This document shows, in pieces, positions 33,578 through 42,204 of a stretch of 64,000 bases of DNA (position 1 is its first letter; every line of letters begins with the position of its first letter). Made by a program: the position numbers and the translations under genes. A model generated the notes under the pieces. The model was not told the origin of the DNA, did no database searches, and saw only the letters and a list, made by a program, of their open reading frames with translations. Source of the DNA: Streptomyces sp. NBC_00457 (GTDB taxonomy: Bacteria > Actinomycetota > Actinomycetes > Streptomycetales > Streptomycetaceae). Location: NCBI RefSeq assembly GCF_036014015.1, contig NZ_CP107905.1, positions 1,426,001-1,490,000 on the forward strand, read 5' to 3'.

Positions 33578-34589
33578 GCATGTTGTACGGCGTCACGACC
33601 TGGATCGCGGACGGCAGGGCCGGTCCCGCGGGCGGGAGGGCTCCATGGGCCCGCATGACGAGGTGGCAGGCCTCGCGCATGTCCTGGCGCAGGTCGTGGT
33701 GGAGGACGGCGGACAGCCGGTGCTCGCGCAGCAGCCGGGTGTTGTCGTGGTCGAGGTCGTGCGCGACGAACACCACGCACTCCCGGCCCAGGTCCTCGAA
33801 GGCGCGCAGGGTGGCGATGTTGCCGCCGCCGATCGAGTAGACCGCCCGGATGTCGGGGTCGCGTTTCAGGGCGGCGCGGACGAGGTCGTACTGCGTGGCG
33901 TCGAGGCCCTGTCCCTCGGCGATCTCGACCAGCGTGCGGTCCGGGTGCCGGGCGCGCATGGCGCTGCGGAAGCCCATCTCGCGCTCCTCCTCGTTGCGGA
34001 AGAACCCGCTGCTGAGGCTGGTGAGCACATTGCCGGGGCGGTCCCCGAGCCACTGGCCCATGAGGTACGCGGCGGTCGCCCCGGCGGCCCGGTTGTCTAT
34101 GCCGACATAGGCGAGGCGCGGCGTGGCGGGCAGGTCCGTCACCAGGGTCACCACCGGGATGCCCGCCTCCGCGAGCCTGGTGACGGCGGCTGTGACCTCG
34201 GGGACGTCCGGCGCCTTGAGGATCACGCCCTGCGAGCCGCGCCGGGCGATCCGGTCCAGCGTCGCGGTCAGCTCCCGCACCGGGCCGGTCTCCCGGAAGT
34301 GGAAGCGGGAGCGTACGACGGCCGGGTGCAGGGACGGCAGCTCGGCTTCGAGGGCGGCGCGTACGGCGGTGGAGAACCGTTCGGGTGTCTGCATCACGAT
34401 GTCGATCATGAAGGTGCGGCCGACCAGCCTGACCTGGGTGCGCTGCCGGTCCAGATCGGCGATGGCCTGCCGGACCTCGCGCTCGGTGCTCTCGCGCACT
34501 CCTCCCCGCCCGTTGAGCACGCGGTCGACGGTGGCCTCGCTCAGGCCTGCCTGACGTGCGATCTCCCGGATCGGGAAGGGGTGGCCCAT
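33567..34589 (-). CDS. LacI-family regulator (second), divergent from the 2OG-dioxygenase gene
   Basis: This is a 340-residue regulator. The helix-turn-helix is PIREIARQAGLSEATVDRVLNGRGGV. It has the VDRVLNGR variant instead of VSRVLN, seen in LacI-like proteins whose effector domains resemble ABC-type periplasmic binding proteins for sugars and cyclitols. The effector domain contains GVILKAPDVPEV, YVGIDNRAAGATAAYLMG and VYSIGGGNIATLRAFEDLG. It is divergent from the PhyH-type dioxygenase gene 118 bp away and probably controls that three-gene operon. In the spacer only a TGACAG/CTGTCA pair (34668-34694) stands out, so the operator is unclear. Confidence 0.88.
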   Translation of the reverse strand: MGHPFPIREIARQAGLSEATVDRVLNGRGGVRESTEREVRQAIADLDRQRTQVRLVGRTFMIDIVMQTPERFSTAVRAALEAELPSLHPAVVRSRFHFRETGPVRELTATLDRIARRGSQGVILKAPDVPEVTAAVTRLAEAGIPVVTLVTDLPATPRLAYVGIDNRAAGATAAYLMGQWLGDRPGNVLTSLSSGFFRNEEEREMGFRSAMRARHPDRTLVEIAEGQGLDATQYDLVRAALKRDPDIRAVYSIGGGNIATLRAFEDLGRECVVFVAHDLDHDNTRLLREHRLSAVLHHDLRQDMREACHLVMRAHGALPPAGPALPSAIQVVTPYNMPTA

Positions 34590-34707
34590 AGGGACGGCTC
34601 CTTAGGTTGCCCTGAGGGGTTTTTGATGGCTGCCTGCTGGTTGTTCGACGGGTTTGTACTGACAAGAATGACAGGGCTGAGTCGCCGCTGTCACCGAAGG
34701 GACGACG

Positions 34708-35850
34708 ATGTCCTCCACCTCCTGGCTGACCGAGCAGGACTGCGATCTCGACGCCTTCCGCGCGCTGGTCGAGCGGACGACCGAGACCGCCGACTACCCG
34801 CACGCTGCGGCCGTGGAGCAGAACGTCCTGGTGTACGACGGCGACCGGCTGCGCGACACGAACCGCCGGGACGTCCAGGCCGAGCTGGTCCGCGCGCTGA
34901 CCGACGGACCCGGCATCGTCGTCTTCCGGCGGGCCTTTCCGGACCTGGACGCCGTCGACCGTCTCACCGCCGTCTTCGACGCCCTGATCGCCGAGCAGCA
35001 CGCCTCGGGCGCGAGCGCCGGTGACCACTTCGCGAAGCCCGGCGCCAACGACCGGGTGTGGAACGCCCTGGAGAAGGCGGCCCTGTACGACCCCGAGGCG
35101 TTCGCCGACTACTACGCCAACGACATCCTGGCTCTCGTCTCGCAGGCCTGGCTCGGCCCCGGCTACCAGGTCACCTCGCAGGTCAACGTGGTCAACCCGG
35201 GCGGCGCGGCCCAGACCGCACACCGGGACTACCACCTCGGGTTCCTCTCCAACGAGACGGCCGCCGCCTACCCGGCGCACGTCCACCGCCTCTCCCCCGT
35301 GCTCACCCTTCAGGGCGCGGTCGCGCACTGCGACATGCCGGTGGAGTCCGGCCCGACGATGTACCTGCCGTACTCGCAGTCGTACGAGCCCGGCTATCTG
35401 GCGTGGCGACTGCCCCAGTTCCAGGACTGTTTCGCGGACCGGCACGTCCAGCTTCCGCTCGCCAAGGGCGACGCCGTCTTCTTCAACCCAGCCCTGTTCC
35501 ACGCCGCCGGCACCAACCGCTCCGCGGACATCCGGCGGATGGCCAACCTCCTCCAGGTGTCGTCCGCGTTCGGGCGGGCGATGGAGACGGTGGACCGGGA
35601 GGCGATCGCGAACGCCCTCTACCCCGTGCTGCTCAAGCGCAGGTCCGAAGGCGAGCGGTGGCTGGACAACGTCATCGCCGCGAGCGCCGAGGGCTACCCC
35701 TTCCCCACCAACCTCGACAGCGATCCGCCGGTGGACGGTCTGGCCCCGCCCTCGCAGGCCGACGTCGTACGGCGGGCGGCGCGTGAGGCATGGACATCCG
35801 AGGCTCTGCGTGACGAGCTGCGGGCCGGCGCCGAGCGGCGCGAGAGCTGA
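34708..35850 (+). CDS. Phytanoyl-CoA dioxygenase (PhyH)-family Fe(II)/2-oxoglutarate oxygenase
   Basis: This is a 380-residue protein. The 2-His-1-Asp iron site is visible as H172/D174 (TAHRDYH) and H265 (ALFHAAGTNRS), with R271 as the 2-oxoglutarate-binding arginine. Between them lie SGPTMYLPYSQSYEPGY and KGDAVFFNPALF, the typical PhyH jelly-roll strands. It hydroxylates an unactivated C-H bond with O2 and 2-oxoglutarate. It is first in an operon with an SDR and an inositol-dehydrogenase-like gene, so the substrate is probably a polyol, cyclitol or sugar derivative rather than a fatty acyl-CoA. Confidence 0.85.
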   Translation: MSSTSWLTEQDCDLDAFRALVERTTETADYPHAAAVEQNVLVYDGDRLRDTNRRDVQAELVRALTDGPGIVVFRRAFPDLDAVDRLTAVFDALIAEQHASGASAGDHFAKPGANDRVWNALEKAALYDPEAFADYYANDILALVSQAWLGPGYQVTSQVNVVNPGGAAQTAHRDYHLGFLSNETAAAYPAHVHRLSPVLTLQGAVAHCDMPVESGPTMYLPYSQSYEPGYLAWRLPQFQDCFADRHVQLPLAKGDAVFFNPALFHAAGTNRSADIRRMANLLQVSSAFGRAMETVDREAIANALYPVLLKRRSEGERWLDNVIAASAEGYPFPTNLDSDPPVDGLAPPSQADVVRRAAREAWTSEALRDELRAGAERRES

Positions 35851-35866
35851 AAGGACCTGACACGAC

Positions 35867-36643
35867 ATGGGACTTCTCGACGACAAGGTCGTCCTCGTGG
35901 GCGGCGGCAGCCAAGGCGTCGGCGCCGCCGTCGCGCGGGCGGCGTCCCGCGAGGGAGCGATCGTGGCCGTCACCGGCCGGCGTACGGCCCCCGGCGAGGC
36001 GTTGGTGACCGAGCTGACGGCCGCCGGCGGCAAGGCCATGTTCATCCGGGTCGACCTGGCGGACGCCGAGCAGGCGAAGACGGCCGTCGGCGACGTCGTC
36101 TCCACCTACGGCCGGATCGACTGCCTGGTCAACTCGGCGGGGCTGACCTCACGGGGCACGCTCCTCGACACCACGCCCGAGCTGTTCGACCAGCACATCG
36201 CGATCAACCTCAGGGCGCCCTTCTTCACCATGCAGGCCGCCGTCGAGGACATGGTGGCCCGCAAGGCGCCCGGCACGATCGTCAACATCATCACGTCCTC
36301 GGCCCACGGCGGACAGCCGTTCCTGGCGCCGTACGTCGCCGCCAAGGCCGGGCTCATCGGCCTGACCCGCAACGCCGCGCACGCGCACCGCTGGGACCGG
36401 ATCCGGATCAACGGCCTCAACATCGGCTGGACCGCGACGGAGGGCGAGGACGCGACCCAGAAGACCTTCCACGGCGCGGGGGACGACTGGCGTGAGGAGG
36501 CTGCCGGGAAGCTGCCGATGGGAAAGCTGGGCCAGCCGGACGAGATCGCGGACTTCGTGGTCTTCCTGCTGTCGGACCGGTCGGGCGTGGTCACCGGTTC
36601 GGTGATCGACTGGGACCAGAACGTACTCGGCGGACTCGACTGA
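35867..36643 (+). CDS. Short-chain dehydrogenase/reductase
   Basis: This is a 258-residue classical SDR. The cofactor loop is VGGGSQGVGAAVARAA (GxxxGxG present, first Thr replaced by Val-Gly). NSAG stands for the NNAG stabilising motif, the catalytic Ser is in IITSSAHGG, and Y-x-x-x-K is in APYVAAKAG. It starts 16 nt after the dioxygenase stop with a ribosome-binding site AAAGGA and is co-transcribed. It would oxidise or reduce a hydroxyl or keto group of the same substrate. The conserved C-terminal GSVIDWDQNVLGG closes the fold. Confidence 0.9.
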   Translation: MGLLDDKVVLVGGGSQGVGAAVARAASREGAIVAVTGRRTAPGEALVTELTAAGGKAMFIRVDLADAEQAKTAVGDVVSTYGRIDCLVNSAGLTSRGTLLDTTPELFDQHIAINLRAPFFTMQAAVEDMVARKAPGTIVNIITSSAHGGQPFLAPYVAAKAGLIGLTRNAAHAHRWDRIRINGLNIGWTATEGEDATQKTFHGAGDDWREEAAGKLPMGKLGQPDEIADFVVFLLSDRSGVVTGSVIDWDQNVLGGLD

Positions 36644-36692
36644 AACTTCTCCGCAAGGCAAGAAACCCGCACCTTCCAAGGAGCAACACCCC

Positions 36693-37697
36693 ATGCGTAT
36701 CGGCATCCTCGGCCTCGGCCGCATCGGCGCCTTCCACGCCGAGACTCTGTCCGGACTCGACGCGGTCGACTCCCTCGTCGTCACCGACCCGTTCGCGGAG
36801 GCCGCCAAGGCCGCCGCGGAGCGGTTCGGTGCCGAGGTCGTGGACTCGCCCGAGGCCCTGCTGGCCGCCGGCGTGGACGGCATCGTCGTCGCCGCGGCGA
36901 CGGACGCCCACCCCGCGCTGATCCTGGCCGGGGTCGAGGCCGGTATCCCCGTGTTCTGTGAGAAGCCCGTCGCCAAGACGATGAGCGAGGGCGTCGAGGT
37001 ACTGAAGGCCGTCGAGGGCAGCGGCGTGCCGATCCAGATCGGCTACAACCGCCGCTTCGACGCCGGGTTCGTCGCCGCGCGGGCCGCCGTGCAGAGCGGC
37101 GAGCTGGGCAAGCTGCACACCGTACGGTCGACCACGCTCGACCCGGCGCCGCCGCCGGCTGCGTACATCGCCGCCTCCGGTGGCATCTTCCGGGACTGCT
37201 CGGTGCACGACTTCGACATCATCCGCTGGGTGACCGGCCGCGAGGTGACGGAGGTGTACGCCGTCGGCGGCAACCGGGGTGCGGACTACATCAAGGAGGC
37301 GGGCGACGCCGACACCACCGGCGCGATCCTGACCCTGGACGACGGCACGATCGCCGTGGTCTCCAACTCCCGCCACAACGCCCGGGGTTACGACGTCCGG
37401 ATGGAGATCCACGGCTTCACGGACTCCATCGCCGTCGGCCTGGAGGACAAGCTGCCGCTGCGCTCGGTCGAGCCCGGCGTGACCTTCCCGGCGGGCACCC
37501 CGCACGACTTCTTCATGGACCGCTTCACCGCGGCCTACCGCGCCGAACTCACCGCGTTCACCGAGGTCGTGGCCGGTACCCGGCCCTCGCCGTGCACGAT
37601 CGCGGACGCGCTGGAGGCGGGCTGGATCGCGGACGCGTGCACGCTGTCGCTGCACGAGCACCGGCCGGTGACGATCGAGGAAGTGCGCGCGGTCTGA
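36693..37697 (+). CDS. Inositol 2-dehydrogenase-like (IolG-type) Gfo/Idh oxidoreductase
   Basis: This 334-residue dehydrogenase resembles myo-inositol 2-dehydrogenases in length and motifs. The Rossmann motif is RIGILGLGRIGAFHAETL. The catalytic lysine is in FCEKPVAKT, QIGYNRRFD follows, and GGIFRDCSVHDFDIIRWVTG has the D-x-x-x-H-D-x-D pattern for substrate binding. It ends the dioxygenase-SDR operon and is followed by a strong hairpin terminator. It probably converts a cyclitol to the corresponding inosose with NAD+. Specificity among inositol isomers cannot be read from the sequence. Confidence 0.87.
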   Translation: MRIGILGLGRIGAFHAETLSGLDAVDSLVVTDPFAEAAKAAAERFGAEVVDSPEALLAAGVDGIVVAAATDAHPALILAGVEAGIPVFCEKPVAKTMSEGVEVLKAVEGSGVPIQIGYNRRFDAGFVAARAAVQSGELGKLHTVRSTTLDPAPPPAAYIAASGGIFRDCSVHDFDIIRWVTGREVTEVYAVGGNRGADYIKEAGDADTTGAILTLDDGTIAVVSNSRHNARGYDVRMEIHGFTDSIAVGLEDKLPLRSVEPGVTFPAGTPHDFFMDRFTAAYRAELTAFTEVVAGTRPSPCTIADALEAGWIADACTLSLHEHRPVTIEEVRAV

Positions 37698-37702
37698 CGT
37701 AC

Positions 37703-37746
37703 GAGAAAGGGGGCCCGGCGGTCGAACCGCCGAGCCCCCTCTTCTC
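37703..37746. terminator. Strong bidirectional terminator
   Basis: This 44-nt hairpin has an outer stem GAGAA-AGGGGGC / GCCCCCT-CTTCTC and an inner stem GGCGGT-TCGA-ACCGCC. It lies between the convergent IolG-like gene and lipase gene and touches the lipase stop codon. Confidence 0.85.
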
Positions 37747-39070
37747 ATGGCTGGAGGGGCATGCTCCAGCAGTTGGACTTCGCCGGCTCGCCCGCCAGAC
37801 GGTCCGTCAGCCACGAGACCGCCGCACCCTGATCGGCGAGCAGGGGCGCGAAGTGGTTGAGCAGCGCGTCGCCGAGGCTGGGCAGGACCACCGCCTTGTA
37901 GGTGATGTCGACTCCCTTCTTGCACCACGTGGCGGCGAGATCGCGGGACTGCCCGTGCGGTACGAGGTTGTCCGCGGTGCCGGTGGCGAGACGGACCGGG
38001 CTCTTCGGCAGATGCGTGCCGATGCGCTGATCGTCGAGGAACGCCTGGACCTTGGGCTCGGAGCGGATGATCTCGCTGATGGACCGGCCGTCCTTGGTCC
38101 ACTTGGTGCTGCTCGCGAAGCCGTATCCGAAGAGCGCGTCGCCGACACACATCGTCGACAGGTCCTTCAGCGCGGCCTTGCCCCTGTCATTGAGGTGGGC
38201 CTCGGCGATCGGCCGCAGCTCCGGGTCGGACTGCAGGAACCCGTTGAGCGACCAGCCCAGGGCCCCGGCCAGGTCGCTGCCGTCGATGGCCTCGGTGACC
38301 GCGTCCAGGTCGGCCGGCGGAGCGCCCGCATAGGTGCCCGCGAGCGTCAACTCCGGGGCGTACGAGGGCTGCAGCTCGGCTGCCGCGGCCGAGGCCCCGC
38401 CGCCCTGGCTGTAGCCGAACAGACCGACCTTCGAACCGGAGGTGACCGACGCCCCGGCGAGGGCACGGGCCGCGCGGACGGCGTCCAACACCGCGTGCGC
38501 CTCGTCGACCCGGTTGACGTACGTGTGCAGCCGGTCGGTCGCGCCGAGTCCGGCGTAGTCGGTGACGACCACCGCGACGCCCTTGGCCAGCAGCCGGTAG
38601 ACCGCCAGATTCTCGTAACCGACGGACACCGTCCGGCCGTTGAACCGCAGCGGGTGCTCCAGGCCCATGGAGGCCGCGCACTGGTCGCCCTGCCCCATGG
38701 TGCCGGGTGCCACCGCGACCAGCGGACGCGGACCGGAGCCCTTCCAGGCGGCGGAGGGTTCGATGTAGGCGCCGGTGACGGCCACCGGTCTGCCGTTGGA
38801 ATCCGTGGACTTGTACATCAGACGGGTCGCCTCGCCCGGCAGCGTTCCGTTCAGGCCGGGCAGGCTCAGGGCGAGGTGCAGCGGCTCACTGCGGATCAAC
38901 GCGCCATCGGCCGCCGGGAGTGAGGCCGGCGGGTTGTAGAACGCGGGGATCGTGACACCCCGGGACACCACCTCGGTGTCCGCGTCCGCCGCCGCGGCGG
39001 CCGGCAGGGCCTGGGCACCGAGGCAGGCGGCGGTGGACACCGCTATGAGCAGGCATCTTCCGAGAGACAT
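37745..39070 (-). CDS. Secreted lipase (LIP / secretory lipase family)
   Basis: This is a 441-residue exported alpha/beta-hydrolase. The Sec signal peptide runs from MSLGRCLLIAVSTAACLGAQ to a predicted cut near ALPAAAAADA. The nucleophile elbow is GYSQGG with S221. Downstream GTADNLVP supplies an acid residue and NHFAP a candidate histidine. The layout matches the secretory lipase (pfam LIP) family of actinobacteria and yeasts. ATG 39068-39070 was chosen because GAGGAG lies upstream and the signal peptide follows. It has no functional link to the cyclitol genes on either side. Confidence 0.85.
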   Translation of the reverse strand: MSLGRCLLIAVSTAACLGAQALPAAAAADADTEVVSRGVTIPAFYNPPASLPAADGALIRSEPLHLALSLPGLNGTLPGEATRLMYKSTDSNGRPVAVTGAYIEPSAAWKGSGPRPLVAVAPGTMGQGDQCAASMGLEHPLRFNGRTVSVGYENLAVYRLLAKGVAVVVTDYAGLGATDRLHTYVNRVDEAHAVLDAVRAARALAGASVTSGSKVGLFGYSQGGGASAAAAELQPSYAPELTLAGTYAGAPPADLDAVTEAIDGSDLAGALGWSLNGFLQSDPELRPIAEAHLNDRGKAALKDLSTMCVGDALFGYGFASSTKWTKDGRSISEIIRSEPKVQAFLDDQRIGTHLPKSPVRLATGTADNLVPHGQSRDLAATWCKKGVDITYKAVVLPSLGDALLNHFAPLLADQGAAVSWLTDRLAGEPAKSNCWSMPLQP

Positions 39071-39208
39071 GCGGCTCCTCCTGGGGAGAGGCATGCGGAG
39101 CGGCCTGCCCGGCCTCGTGGGGTCAGGCCGGGCAGGTGGGGTCGAGGACGCACGTCGTCCCACGGCGTCCTCGGACCGCTCCACAATGGATTGCCGCGAC
39201 CCTACTCA

Positions 39209-39256
39209 CGCGTAAGTTACTCGCGGTATCCCTCGGATTATTACGCTTCAGTAATA
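39209..39256. promoter_or_regulatory. Inverted repeats upstream of the lipase gene
   Basis: Two sites occur in a locally AT-rich stretch. One contains GTAA-G-TTAC flanked by CGCG on both sides (about 39209-39225). The other is TATTAC-GCTTCA-GTAATA (39239-39256). They are plausible regulator sites for the lipase gene or the IolE-like operon end. The regulator is unknown. Confidence 0.4.
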
Positions 39257-39301
39257 TGACGCTGTGTCTAACAACGATCATTTCCCGTGGTCAGGCAGTA
39301 G

Positions 39302-40204
39302 TCAGGCACCGCAGGACCGCAGGAACTTCCGTGTACGCACGGCGATGGGCAGGGGCTTGTCGGGCTCGCACGGGTACATGTCCTGCTCGACGATCGCGAA
39401 CAGGTCCACGCCCAGCCGCTGGGCCGCGACCAGAACCGGCTCCAACTCCGGTACCCCGGACGGGGGTTCGCACATCACCCCGCGCTGCACCGCGGGCCCG
39501 AACGGCACCTCGTTCGCCACCACGTCGGCGAGGATCTCCGGGTCGACCTGCTTGAGGTGCAGATAGCCGATGCGCTCGCCGTACGTCTCGATCAGCTTGA
39601 CGCTGTCGCCGCCGCAGTAGGCGTAGTGGCCGGTGTCCAGGCAGAGGTTGACCAGTTCGGAGTCGGTCGAGTCGAGGAACCGCTCGACGTGGTCCTCGGT
39701 GTCGATATGGGTGTCGGCGTGCGGGTGGACGACGATGTCGAGTCCGTACGCCTCCTTGACCTCGTGTCCGAGCCGTTCCATTCCCTTGGTGAGGTGGGCC
39801 CACTGCTCGCCGGTCAGCTCCGGCGGTTCGAGGATCTCGGCGGTCTTGTCGTCGCGCCAGAAGGACGGGATGACGACGAGATGCCGGGCGCCCATGGCCT
39901 GGGTGAGCGCGGCGACCTGGCTGACGTGCTCCCAGGTGGACTCCCAGACGGAGGGGCCGCGGTGCATGCCGGTGAAGACCGTACCCGCGGACACCTTCAG
40001 GTCACGCTTGGCGATCTCGTCGGTGAGCCGCGCCGGGTCGGTCGGGAGATAGCCGTACGGGCCCAGCTCGATCCAGGGGTAGCCGGCCTCCGCGACCTCG
40101 TCCAGGAAGCGTTCCCAGGGCACCTGCTGCGGGTCGTCGGGGAACCAGACGCCCCAGGAGTCGGGGGCCGAGCCGACCCGGATGCGGTCCAGCGCAGGGG
40201 TCAT
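39302..40204 (-). CDS. IolE-like sugar-phosphate isomerase/epimerase-family protein
   Basis: This 300-residue TIM-barrel (AP endonuclease 2-like) protein opens with VGSAPDSWGVWFPDD, similar to 2-keto-myo-inositol dehydratases (IolE). Metal-binding residues are spread through the barrel: E46 region (WIELGPYGY), VVHPHADTHI, CLDTGHYAYCG, YLHLKQVD and the final IVEQDMYP glutamate. It would dehydrate or isomerise an inosose-type intermediate. It starts 1 nt after the ATPase stop and is the last gene of the SBP-permease-ATPase-IolE operon. This ties the transporter to cyclitol use. Confidence 0.82.
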   Translation of the reverse strand: MTPALDRIRVGSAPDSWGVWFPDDPQQVPWERFLDEVAEAGYPWIELGPYGYLPTDPARLTDEIAKRDLKVSAGTVFTGMHRGPSVWESTWEHVSQVAALTQAMGARHLVVIPSFWRDDKTAEILEPPELTGEQWAHLTKGMERLGHEVKEAYGLDIVVHPHADTHIDTEDHVERFLDSTDSELVNLCLDTGHYAYCGGDSVKLIETYGERIGYLHLKQVDPEILADVVANEVPFGPAVQRGVMCEPPSGVPELEPVLVAAQRLGVDLFAIVEQDMYPCEPDKPLPIAVRTRKFLRSCGA

Positions 40205-40205
40205 G

Positions 40206-41120
40206 TCAGGACTTCCCTTCGGCGGAGGTCGCCACGGGGGCGGTGAGGTCCCCCTCTTCCGGAAGCTTCTCGACGTCCACGCCCCGGACCTGGCTCAACT
40301 CGTGCTTGAGCGCGGCCAGTTCGGTGCCGCCGGCCATGTGGTTGGTGAGTTCCTCGAGGCTGACGTCGTCGCGGGAGGCGTTCAGCTCCATGGTGCCGAG
40401 GCGCAGGACGCTGAAGTGGTCGCCGACCATGTAGGCGTGGTGGGGGTTGTGGGTGATGAAGATGACGCCGAGACCCCGGTCGCGGGCGGCGGCGATGTAC
40501 TTCAGGACCACGCCGGACTGCTTGACGCCGAGGGCGGCGGTGGGCTCGTCCAGGATGAGGACGCGGGCGCCGAAGTAGACGGCGCGGGCGATCGCCACGC
40601 ACTGGCGCTGGCCGCCGGAGAGCGTGCCGATGGGCTGCTCCAGGTCGTCGAGGATGATGCCCATGTTGCGCAGCTCTTCGTCGGCCGTCTTCTTCATCCG
40701 CTCGATGTCGAGGCGGCGGACGGGCCAGGGGCCCTTGGTCATCTCGGAGCCGAGGAAGAAGTTCCGCCAGACCGGCATCAGCGGGACCACGGCGAGGTCC
40801 TGGTAGACGGTGGCGATGCCCTTGTCGAGGGCCTCGCGCGGGGTGGAGAAGCGCACCGGCTCGCCGTCGACGAGGAACTGGCCCTCGGTGTGCTGGTGCA
40901 GCCCCGAGATGATCTTGATGAGGGTGGATTTGCCGGCGCCGTTGTCGCCGAGGACGCAGGAGACCTGCTGGGGAAAGACCTTCAGGTCGACGCTGTGCAG
41001 GGCGCGGATGTTGCCGTACGACTTGCCCGCGTTGCGCAGTTCGACGATCGGCGTGTCCTTGTCGGGGACGGCGTCCGCGAGGACTGCGCCGTGCGTGCCG
41101 GTTCCGTTGCTGGATGTCAT
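40206..41120 (-). CDS. Ribose/inositol-type ABC transporter ATP-binding protein
   Basis: This is a 304-residue single ABC domain with a 25-residue N-terminal and a 45-residue C-terminal extension. Walker A is GDNGAGKST, the Q-loop TVYQDLAVV, the signature [14 protein letters not shown], Walker [13 protein letters not shown] and the H-loop FITHN. It belongs to the FrcA-like single-domain subgroup rather than the duplicated RbsA/MglA form. The shortened LGVKQS D-loop region is characteristic of this subgroup. It forms an importer with the adjacent permease and binding protein. The start GTG/ATG region overlaps no neighbour (4-nt gap to the permease). Confidence 0.9.
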   Translation of the reverse strand: MTSSNGTGTHGAVLADAVPDKDTPIVELRNAGKSYGNIRALHSVDLKVFPQQVSCVLGDNGAGKSTLIKIISGLHQHTEGQFLVDGEPVRFSTPREALDKGIATVYQDLAVVPLMPVWRNFFLGSEMTKGPWPVRRLDIERMKKTADEELRNMGIILDDLEQPIGTLSGGQRQCVAIARAVYFGARVLILDEPTAALGVKQSGVVLKYIAAARDRGLGVIFITHNPHHAYMVGDHFSVLRLGTMELNASRDDVSLEELTNHMAGGTELAALKHELSQVRGVDVEKLPEEGDLTAPVATSAEGKS

Positions 41121-41124
41121 CGGG

Positions 41125-42204
41125 TCACCTCCTGGTCGCCGTACGGCTGACCCACAGATTGATCAGGACGGCGCCGAGCAGCATCACGCCGAGGAACGCC
41201 TTGAACCAGTCGGGGTTCCAGCCGGCGTAGACGATGCCCTGCTGCACCATGCCGAACATGAAGGCGCCGAAGACCGGGCCGATCGCGCTGCCGGCGCCGC
41301 CGGTCAGCAGACAGCCGCCGATCACCGCGGCGGAGATGTAGATCAGCTCGATGCCGACGCCCTCGCCGGACTGCACGGTGTTGAAGGAGAACAGCTGGTG
41401 CATGCCGAGGAACCAGGCGCCGAGGCCGACCAGCATGAACAGCGAGATCTTGGTGAAGGCGACCGGGACACCGACGGCCCGCGCGCTGTCCTTGTTGCCG
41501 CCGACCGCGAAGATCCAGTTGCCGTACTTGGTGCGCAGCAGGACCCACGTGGCGATCGCCGCGAAGACCAGCCAGTACACGATGGTGATCTTCACATTGA
41601 CGCCGCCGACCTCGAAGGACGAGGCGAAGATGGCCTTGGCCTGGTCGAAGCCGTCCATGTCGCTGATGTTGTCGGTCGCGACATTGCCGGTGACCAGTTT
41701 CGTCACCGCCAGGTTGATGCCCTGGAGCATCAGGAAGGTGCCCAGGGTGACCAGGAAGCTCGGCAGTCCGGTCTTGACCACCATCCAGCCGTTGAAGAAC
41801 CCGACCGCCAGCGAGACCAGCAGCGCCGCGAGCACGCCGACCCAGACGTTCATGCTCAGCTGGTAGGCGAGCATGCTCGCGGTCAGCGCCGAGGTGATCA
41901 CCGCGACACCGGACGACAGGTCGAACTCCCCGCCGATCATCAGCAGCGCCACCGGGATCGTCACGATCCCGATCGTCGACGACTGGTACAGGACGTTCGC
42001 CATCGAGCTGCCGTCGCGCACCGGCGGCGCCGCGACGAGGAAGAAGATGTACACCGCGACGGCGCCGAGGAAGACGCCGATCTCGGGGCGGCCGAGCAGC
42101 CGTAGCGCCAGCGGGCGCTGTGCGGTCCGCCCGTCCTTCTCCTTGCCGGGGCCGGGGGCCGGCGGTGTGGTCACCGCCGGCTCAGCCTGTTGGGCCATGC
42201 TCAT
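41125..42204 (-). CDS. Ribose/inositol-type ABC transporter permease
   Basis: This is a 359-residue BPD_transp_2 (RbsC-like) permease. It has about ten hydrophobic segments after a polar N-terminus, with [17 protein letters not shown] (the conserved G-EFDLSVG-type loop) and [22 protein letters not shown] (the coupling loop of this family). ATG 42202-42204 was chosen because it overlaps the binding-protein stop by one base (TGATG). It forms the channel for the importer encoded on both sides. Confidence 0.9.
   Translation of the reverse strand: MSMAQQAEPAVTTPPAPGPGKEKDGRTAQRPLALRLLGRPEIGVFLGAVAVYIFFLVAAPPVRDGSSMANVLYQSSTIGIVTIPVALLMIGGEFDLSSGVAVITSALTASMLAYQLSMNVWVGVLAALLVSLAVGFFNGWMVVKTGLPSFLVTLGTFLMLQGINLAVTKLVTGNVATDNISDMDGFDQAKAIFASSFEVGGVNVKITIVYWLVFAAIATWVLLRTKYGNWIFAVGGNKDSARAVGVPVAFTKISLFMLVGLGAWFLGMHQLFSFNTVQSGEGVGIELIYISAAVIGGCLLTGGAGSAIGPVFGAFMFGMVQQGIVYAGWNPDWFKAFLGVMLLGAVLINLWVSRTATRR

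Noticed and set aside
33421..36105. 894-residue minus-strand frame over the PhyH and second LacI genes
   Set aside because: Concatenated shadow with no recognisable domain; the real genes on both strands explain the region fully.
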